From: Prevotellaceae bacterium
GTDB lineage: Bacteria; Bacteroidota; Bacteroidia; Bacteroidales; UBA932
Direction: 5' to 3'
NCBI GenBank assembly: GCA_031263185.1
Contig: JAISGH010000152.1
Span: forward strand, 1 to 34,444
Length of the DNA stretch: 34,444 nt
Of the stretch, positions 1 through 6,062 are shown piece by piece (position 1 is the first letter of the stretch; each line of letters begins with the position of its first letter). A program made the translations under genes and the position numbers. The notes under the pieces are model-generated. The model searched no databases. It saw nothing but the letters and a program-made list of their open reading frames with translations, and had not been told where the DNA came from.

Positions 1-53
1 AATGATAACATCAAGATTATAAAAATCTACCTGATAAATTTTTCCGTCTGTAG

Positions 54-80
54 CAGTATATGCAAATTTTGCATATACTG
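54..80. repeat. 27-bp palindrome (13-bp arms, 1-nt centre)
   Basis: CAGTATATGCAAA-T-TTTGCATATACTG, perfect inverted repeat. Confidence 0.9.
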
Positions 81-103
81 AATTTCGGTCTAATTCACCT
101 TCT

Positions 104-292
104 TTGAAAATGTTGTTAATTTATGCAGGTGGTGGTTTAGGTGAAGACGGTTACAGGTACAAGAAAAAATTTTTAGAAAATATGCCTGTTCCAGTACCGG
201 CTGAAAATATTAATTTAGAAAATATTGAAGCAACAATGTATGAATTGTATCAACTTACAGAAGAAGAAATCAAATTTATCGAGCTTCAATAG
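104..292 (+). pseudogene. C-terminal fragment of a type IIG / Eco57I-like methylase (TaqI-like specificity domain tail)
   Basis: The peptide LLIYAGGGLGEDGYRYKKKFLENMPVP...ENIEATMYELYQLTEEEIKFIE matches the usual C-terminal tail of TaqI_C/Eco57I enzymes. No N-terminal part is in frame upstream. Confidence 0.6.
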
Positions 293-628
293 TTAGGAAT
301 TATTTGTAAGTTTTTCTTTCAGTGGAATTAAATCTTCCTTGATGGTTTGCCATATAATATGATTTTGCACGGTGTAATAGCCATGAACGAGAAAATTTCT
401 CATCCCAATAATTTCGCCCCAATTAACAGATGGTTTCGCTTCCCGATATTCTTTTGTGAGTAAATTTGCCGCTTCACCTATAATAACAAAATTATGAAAC
501 ACAGCATGGCGCAACATAACGTTGGAGCTAAATTCTTCGCAGCTGCGTTCTTCCGTAAAGTTCAGAATATTTTCAATTGCTTCGAGGATATGCTTTATTC
601 GTTCTCTATCCCGTTCAGGATTTCTCAT
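293..628 (-). CDS. hepT: HepT-like HEPN-domain ribonuclease toxin (DUF86)
   Basis: 111 aa with an Rx4H motif (GMRNFLVHGYY), directly downstream of and overlapping an MNT-domain gene by 14 bp. Confidence 0.88.
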   Translation of the reverse strand: MRNPERDRERIKHILEAIENILNFTEERSCEEFSSNVMLRHAVFHNFVIIGEAANLLTKEYREAKPSVNWGEIIGMRNFLVHGYYTVQNHIIWQTIKEDLIPLKEKLTNNS

Positions 629-908
629 AAATCAATACTTTATCTTTTTCGGCGGTTTCAAGTGCAAACGATTGCAACATCCCTTCTTCAACCAAATCCA
701 CTTTTCTGCCTGTAATTTGCTCTAAATTATAAACAATGCCTCCATAACGAAAAAGTGTGATTTTCCCGTTAAGGATGAAACGTACCAGCATATCAATGTC
801 GCTTTGGCTATCTTCTTCATTTCGGGCAAAAGAACCAAACAGCCAAGCCTTTTCCACAGGAGACTTGTCTAATACGGTAATAATATCATTCAACATTTTA
901 GAGTCCAT
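615..908 (-). CDS. mntA: MntA-like minimal nucleotidyltransferase antitoxin (MNT domain)
   Basis: GS-x10-DxD motif (GSFARNEEDSQSDID). Likely start is MDSKML at 908, because the longer ORF to 962 reads through the predicted promoter. Confidence 0.85.
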   Translation of the reverse strand: MDSKMLNDIITVLDKSPVEKAWLFGSFARNEEDSQSDIDMLVRFILNGKITLFRYGGIVYNLEQITGRKVDLVEEGMLQSFALETAEKDKVLIYEKS

Positions 909-932
909 GCCACAATGCTCTTTTTCGCTCGC

Positions 933-963
933 AAAAGTACAAAATTGTTTTTTAATCAACAAA
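933..963 (-). promoter_or_regulatory. Bacteroidota-type promoter for mntA-hepT (-7 TACTTTTG, -33 TTTTG region)
   Basis: On the minus strand, TTG-N20-TACTTTTG lies 25-55 bp upstream of the predicted mntA start. Confidence 0.55.
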
Positions 964-974
964 ACCTTAAAGGT

Positions 975-1100
975 GCTGTTTTACAGCCTGATATTGCTCG
1001 ATGTCTATTTCAAGGCTTGGAAAGGTTGTAATCAAGTATAAATCAGCAAATTCATAACCATATCTTTTTATATCTCTGCCACGCAAAATAGGAGGAAATA
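975..1100 (-). pseudogene. Remnant of a type IIG methylase TaqI-like specificity domain
   Basis: Minus-strand translation reads ...PPILRGRDIKRYGYEFADLYLITTFPSLEIDIEQYQAVKQHL*, the characteristic TaqI_C motif, truncated on both sides. Confidence 0.7.
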
Positions 1101-1204
1101 CAAATTGATTGATTATATATTGCCGTCAGCTTTAGCTGACGGATAATGGAGGAAATACAAATTGATTGATTATATATTGCCGTCAGCTAAAGCTGACGGA
1201 TAAT
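1091..1204. repeat. Two tandem 57-bp units, each carrying a CCGTCAGCT-NN-AGCTGACGG hairpin
   Basis: Near-identical copies at 1091-1147 and 1148-1204. Hairpins at 1123-1142 (TT centre) and 1180-1199 (AA centre). Confidence 0.95.
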
Positions 1205-1323
1205 GGAGGAATTTTGCAATCACTTTTTGGATGGTTTCCGGCCATTCTTCCGTTTTTGCATCCGACAGATTACCGGGGTCTAATGAAGTAATGAGGTTGG
1301 AGAAAATTCCATTTAACTATTTA

Positions 1324-1367
1324 CTACTGAGGTTGTTTTGTTAGACAAATCAGGTGAAAATGAGGTT
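1324..1367 (+). repeat. Dispersed 44-bp repeat, copy A (inverted relative to 15649-15692)
   Basis: CTACTGAGGTTGTTTTGTTAGACAAATCAGGTGAAAATGAGGTT; 41/44 identical to the reverse complement of 15649-15692. Confidence 0.93.
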
Positions 1368-1421
1368 GCCTTTTAAGTTGATTTCGGTGCCGCATTGTCG
1401 AAGTCAGGAAAATCTCATCAA

Positions 1422-4043
1422 TCATACAAAAGAAGCTTCTTTACTGCTACTGTCAGTAATTTGCACATTCTCTATTCTTCCATAAGCAACCAAATCGTCT
1501 TGCAGCAATTGATATATTTGTAAGCTTTCGCTGCCTATCTCCAAATTAATTTTTGGTATATTCGATGAGTAAGAAAGGTTGTTGAGCGCCTTATACCTTT
1601 TAATGTCGTTTAGTAATGACAATGCGAGCTTATACGATTGGCTGTAGTCAGGTGTTTTGATTGCTTCTAAATCGCTTACCGTTGGAAAGCTTGATAAATG
1701 AATGCTTTTCTCATTTTTTTCAGCGGCAAAGCTCCAGGACCAAATTTCTTCCGTAATGTACGGCAAAAACGGAGCAAATAGCTTCAATATTACTTCTAAC
1801 CCTATTCTTAGCGTAGTAATTGCCGAATTTCTTTGCTGAGCATTTGAATTTTCTACCGCAGCTCTCTTTTTTACCAATTCAATATAGCTATCGGTAAAAA
1901 TATTCCAGAAAAATGTTTCGGCTTCTTGAAGCGCAGAAGCATGGTCAAAGCCATCCAAGTACTTGGACACTCTCAAAACAAGCCCTCTCAGCTCTTGAAT
2001 AAATGCTTTATCCAGCTCGTTTACTATTTCGGCGGACTGTCCTTCGTGCGCCAGTACAAATTTTGCGGCATTGAAAAGCTTGGTGACTAACCGAGCGCCA
2101 TTCTTCATTACATTAATATCAAACGCCGTATCAACGCCTAACTTGGCTTTTGCTGCCCAATATCGCACGCCGTCTGCGGTGTAGTGGTCCATCCAAATTT
2201 CGGGAGTTTCGACGTTACCTTTGCTCTTGGACATTTTTTTTCTATCCGGGTCTAAAATCCAACCGGAAATCAGCACTCTTTCCCAAGGGATTGTATTTTC
2301 GTGCAGGTGTGCTTTTACGATAGTGTAAAAAGCCCATGTGCGTATAATTTCGTGAGATTGAGGGCGGATTGTTGCAGGGAATAATTTTTTGTGCCTGTTT
2401 TCGTCAAAAATCCATTTTGAATTTAGCTGCGGGGTCAACGAGCTTGTAAACCAAGTGTCAAAAACATCGGGTTCGCTCGTAAAACCGCCATTTTTGTCTC
2501 TTTGCGAAGCTTGGTAGCCTGCAGGAGTATCAATTGTGGGGTCAATTGGTAGCCGGTCCGCTGCCGGCAGTATGGGTTGCTCAAAAAGAATTGCGCCATT
2601 GTCGTCTATGGGATACCAAACAGGAATGGGTACTCCAAAGTACCGCTGCCTGCTAATATTCCAGTCAAATGCTAAATTTTTAGTCCACTCTTCAAATCTA
2701 ATTTTGGCAAAATGAGGTTCCCATGCTATTTGCTCTCCTTTTTGCAGCAGCTCTTCCTTTTTGTCTAAGATTTTGACAAACCACTGGCGGCTTGGAATAA
2801 ATTCTATTGGTTTATCTCCTTTTTCGTAGTACTTTACCATTCGCTCCAATTTGGCCGGCTCGCTCTGTAAGGCATAAAGATGCTGCCAGCTTGGCTTATC
2901 GCTTTTGAGCATTTCAAGCATTTCCTTTTTTGCAGAAAATATAGTTTTGCCTTGCAATCTGCTATAGCACTCATTTGCCTTTGCCGAATCGATAGACTCC
3001 CAGCCTTTTTCTCCAAACCGAATGGCTTGGAAACGTCCGTTAAATCCTAAAACCTGGCGAAGCAAAAGATTATTTTCTCTCCACCAGGTAACGTCTGTAA
3101 CATCTCCAAACGTACATATCATTACTATTCCTGTTCCCTTTTCTACATCAACCAGGTCGCTGGTTATTACCGGAACTTTAACTCCAAAAAGAGGGGTAAT
3201 AAGAGTTTTCCCCCGTAAGTGTTCGTAGCGCTTGTCCGAAGGGTTAACAACAACGCCCACGCAAGCAGGTATCAGCTCCGGTCGGGTGGTAGCGATCTCA
3301 ACGGTTTCGTTTAAAGCTTCGGTAAAAAACAGTATTCTGAACATTTCTCCGGCAAGCATCCTGTCTTCAATTTCAGCTTGGGCAATGGATGTTTGAAAAT
3401 CAACGTCCCACATGATAGGCGCATTCGACATGTACAGATGGCCTTTACTGTAAAGGTCTATAAAGCTATACTGGGCAATTTTTCGAGAGTTAACATCAAT
3501 TGTCGAATATTCTTCTTTCCAATCAATTGACAACCCCAATCTTTGCCACAGCTGCTTGTAAATTTTTTCATCCTCACGCGCTAATAAGCTGCACAATTCG
3601 ATGAAGTTTTGCCTGCAAATATTTAGAGGATTGCCATTTTTATCAGGGGTAAAGTTTTCTATAAAGTTTTCTATAAAGTGTGCGTTTTTATCACAATGCA
3701 CATTGTAGTAATTCTGTACCCTTCGCTCGGTAGGTAATCCATTGTCATCCCAGCCCATAGGGTAGTATATATTCTTCCCTTTCATTCGATTGTACCTTGC
3801 GATAAAATCGGTATGCGAGTAGCTGAAAACGTGACCAATATGCAAAGATCCCGATACCGTAGGAGGTGGAGTATCTACAATGAATGTGTCTTCGTGCAGC
3901 TTATCGGGATTATAAGCAGGGTTATAAGCAGGGTTATAAGCATAGATGTTATTCTCTTCCCAAAACTTAGCCCACTGTTTTTCTTTGCCTGCACTGTCAA
4001 AATGCTTGGGCATTTTTTCCACATCAATTTTATTAAAATTCAT
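1422..4043 (-). CDS. valS: Valyl-tRNA synthetase, archaeal/actinobacterial-like type
   Basis: 873 aa with HIGH (GSLHIGH) and KMSKS motifs, GWDDNGLPTERRVQNYYNV, and WAFYTIVKAHLHE...ISGWILDPDRKKMSKSKGN. Confidence 0.88.
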   Translation of the reverse strand: MNFNKIDVEKMPKHFDSAGKEKQWAKFWEENNIYAYNPAYNPAYNPDKLHEDTFIVDTPPPTVSGSLHIGHVFSYSHTDFIARYNRMKGKNIYYPMGWDDNGLPTERRVQNYYNVHCDKNAHFIENFIENFTPDKNGNPLNICRQNFIELCSLLAREDEKIYKQLWQRLGLSIDWKEEYSTIDVNSRKIAQYSFIDLYSKGHLYMSNAPIMWDVDFQTSIAQAEIEDRMLAGEMFRILFFTEALNETVEIATTRPELIPACVGVVVNPSDKRYEHLRGKTLITPLFGVKVPVITSDLVDVEKGTGIVMICTFGDVTDVTWWRENNLLLRQVLGFNGRFQAIRFGEKGWESIDSAKANECYSRLQGKTIFSAKKEMLEMLKSDKPSWQHLYALQSEPAKLERMVKYYEKGDKPIEFIPSRQWFVKILDKKEELLQKGEQIAWEPHFAKIRFEEWTKNLAFDWNISRQRYFGVPIPVWYPIDDNGAILFEQPILPAADRLPIDPTIDTPAGYQASQRDKNGGFTSEPDVFDTWFTSSLTPQLNSKWIFDENRHKKLFPATIRPQSHEIIRTWAFYTIVKAHLHENTIPWERVLISGWILDPDRKKMSKSKGNVETPEIWMDHYTADGVRYWAAKAKLGVDTAFDINVMKNGARLVTKLFNAAKFVLAHEGQSAEIVNELDKAFIQELRGLVLRVSKYLDGFDHASALQEAETFFWNIFTDSYIELVKKRAAVENSNAQQRNSAITTLRIGLEVILKLFAPFLPYITEEIWSWSFAAEKNEKSIHLSSFPTVSDLEAIKTPDYSQSYKLALSLLNDIKRYKALNNLSYSSNIPKINLEIGSESLQIYQLLQDDLVAYGRIENVQITDSSSKEASFV

Positions 4044-4102
4044 AATGCTTTTTATATTTTTTTAATTATTAATATTTATTACTTCGGGTTGCAGCATTAC
4101 TT

Positions 4103-4130
4103 GTAGAGACGGGGCGCGCCCCGTCTCTAC
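4103..4130. repeat. Perfect 28-bp palindrome (possible REP-like element/terminator)
   Basis: GTAGAGACGGGGCG|CGCCCCGTCTCTAC, directly abutting the nadC stop codon at 4131-4133. Confidence 0.9.
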
Positions 4131-4988
4131 TCAGCCGTTCACTGCCTTCAGGCTCAAATCCAAGCTTTTGATTTGGTGGGTGAGCGCGCCTACCGATATG
4201 TAGTCCACGCCGCACTCGGCGTACTGGCGCAGCGTTGCGAGCGTAATCCCCCCCGACGATTCCACCTCATACCGTCCGCCTATCAGCTCCACCGCCGCTT
4301 TGGTGTCCGGCAGCGAGAAGTTATCGAGCATAATTCTATCAACTCCTCCCAGCGCCAGCACCTTTTCAACGTCGGCCAGCGAGCGCGCTTCTACCTCTAT
4401 TGGCAGCGAGCGGCCTGTTTTTTTCAGGTATGCCTGCACGTTTTTTATGGCCTGCTCAACGCCGCCCGAAAAGTCCACATGGTTGTCCTTTATTAAAATC
4501 ATATCGTGCAGGCCCATGCGGTGGTTGCTTCCGCCGCCCAGCGCTACCGCCATTTTTTCGAGCACGCGCATTCCGGGCGTTGTTTTGCGGGTGTCAATCA
4601 CCTTCGTTTTAAGCCCGCTGAGCGCGGCGGCGTAAGCGGCGGTTTGCGTGGCTATGCCGCTCAGGCGCTGCATAAAGTTAAGCGCCAGCCGCTCGGCTTG
4701 CAGCAGCGAAATAATTTTTCCCGTAACGTAAAAAATAACATCGCCGGGCTTGATTTGCGCTCCGTCGGCAATGAGCTGCTCCAAAGCGACGCTGCTGTCC
4801 AGCTTCTGGAAAATTCGTCGGGCTACCTCCACGCCGGCTGCTACGCCGGCCTGCTTGACCAGCAGCTGCATTTTGCCCGTAGCGTCGGGCGGGATACAGG
4901 CAAGGGAGGTATGGTCGCCGTCGCCCACGTCTTCGCGTATGGCGAGGTCTATAATGTCGTCGGTAAGGAGGGCGGTATCAATCTTCAT
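4131..4988 (-). CDS. nadC: Nicotinate-nucleotide pyrophosphorylase (carboxylating)
   Basis: 285 aa; contains REDVGDGDHTS, ALNFMQRLSGIAT, DTRKTTPGMR, GGGSNHRMGLHDMILIKDNH, EVEARSL and ESSGGI motifs. Confidence 0.95.
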   Translation of the reverse strand: MKIDTALLTDDIIDLAIREDVGDGDHTSLACIPPDATGKMQLLVKQAGVAAGVEVARRIFQKLDSSVALEQLIADGAQIKPGDVIFYVTGKIISLLQAERLALNFMQRLSGIATQTAAYAAALSGLKTKVIDTRKTTPGMRVLEKMAVALGGGSNHRMGLHDMILIKDNHVDFSGGVEQAIKNVQAYLKKTGRSLPIEVEARSLADVEKVLALGGVDRIMLDNFSLPDTKAAVELIGGRYEVESSGGITLATLRQYAECGVDYISVGALTHQIKSLDLSLKAVNG

Positions 4989-5409
4989 AATCTATATAGA
5001 GTTGCTGTATATCGTAGCTGTTGGCGTCGTTTATGAGGAGAAAAACGGTAACGCGAAACCGTCCGCCGCCGGTAGTGAGCAGGCCAATGCCGTAGTGCTT
5101 GTTGGCTTTGCTCCCCACGTGCAGCATGGTAAAGTTTGCCGGCTTGTGCTGCAAAAAGAACTCCTTGACTGCTACGGTGGCCTGCTGAGCAGAGCATGTT
5201 TTTTCGGTGGCAAGAATTCGGAGGTTGACGGAAGGAGCGAAGTGTGCGGTCAGCTTGTTGTCGGCGTCGCCCGACTTCAGGCTGCCGGAGACCTCCTTAA
5301 AAATATCCAGCACGCTGTTAGGGTTAACGGCAGCAGCAGCGGCATCCGAGAACAAAAGCGCTGCCGCTGTAAAAATAACTCTTATATTTGTACTTGCTAT
5401 AGCTTTCAC
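4978..5409 (-). CDS. DUF4783 domain-containing secreted protein
   Basis: Signal-like N-terminus from a GTG start (ORF open to 5490). Lies between nadC and rlmH, a synteny typical of Bacteroidota. Ends NSYDIQQLYIDYED, overlapping nadC by 11 bp. Confidence 0.7.
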   Translation of the reverse strand: MKAIASTNIRVIFTAAALLFSDAAAAAVNPNSVLDIFKEVSGSLKSGDADNKLTAHFAPSVNLRILATEKTCSAQQATVAVKEFFLQHKPANFTMLHVGSKANKHYGIGLLTTGGGRFRVTVFLLINDANSYDIQQLYIDYED

Positions 5410-5517
5410 AGAAATAAAAAGTATAATGCCCACATATGATGTACGCAAAGGTAATTTATTTTTTTGATAATTATATCGATTGGGGGGCAAAAAGGTTATA
5501 ATGTCGTTTTTTATGCA

Positions 5518-5988
5518 ATGAAAATAGCGTTACTGTTTACAGGAAAAACCGAGAAAGGCTACCTGCCTGCGGCGATAGCAGCATACGTGGAGCGCGCTGC
5601 GCGCTACGCGGCTGTGGAGGTAAAGGTCGTTCCCGAGCCAAAAAATGCAGGGAGCATGAGCGAGCGCGAGCAAAAAAGGCGCGAGGGCGAGCTTATCCTA
5701 TCGGCGGCAGGAGAGGGTGAGCTGCTGCTGCTCGACGAGCGGGGAAAAGAATTTTCGTCGGAAGAGTTTGCAGCTTTTTTGAGCAGAAAAATGCAGGGCA
5801 GCGCCAAGCTGCTAACCTTTGCATTCGGCGGACCATACGGATTTTCGGACGAAGTTTACCGGCGGGCGGATGGAAAAATTGCCCTTTCGCGCATGACATT
5901 TTCGCACCAAATGGCGCGGCTGTTTTTTGTGGAGCAGCTTTACCGCGCGTTCACCATTATCAAGGGAGAGCCTTACCACCACAGGTAG
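5518..5988 (+). CDS. rlmH: 23S rRNA (pseudouridine1915-N3)-methyltransferase
   Basis: MKIALLFTGKTEKGYLPAAIAAYVERAARY...LLLDERGKEFSSEEFA...FAFGGPYGFSDEV...ALSRMTFSHQMARLFFVEQLYRAFTIIKGEPYHH. Start chosen at 5518 rather than the ORF start at 5464. Confidence 0.95.
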   Translation: MKIALLFTGKTEKGYLPAAIAAYVERAARYAAVEVKVVPEPKNAGSMSEREQKRREGELILSAAGEGELLLLDERGKEFSSEEFAAFLSRKMQGSAKLLTFAFGGPYGFSDEVYRRADGKIALSRMTFSHQMARLFFVEQLYRAFTIIKGEPYHHR

Positions 5989-6062
5989 CCGCTTCTCTTT
6001 TTCGTCGCTTTGCCGTTGAATTTGAAAAAATTAACCAAACTACAATCAGTAGCCTGCCGTAG

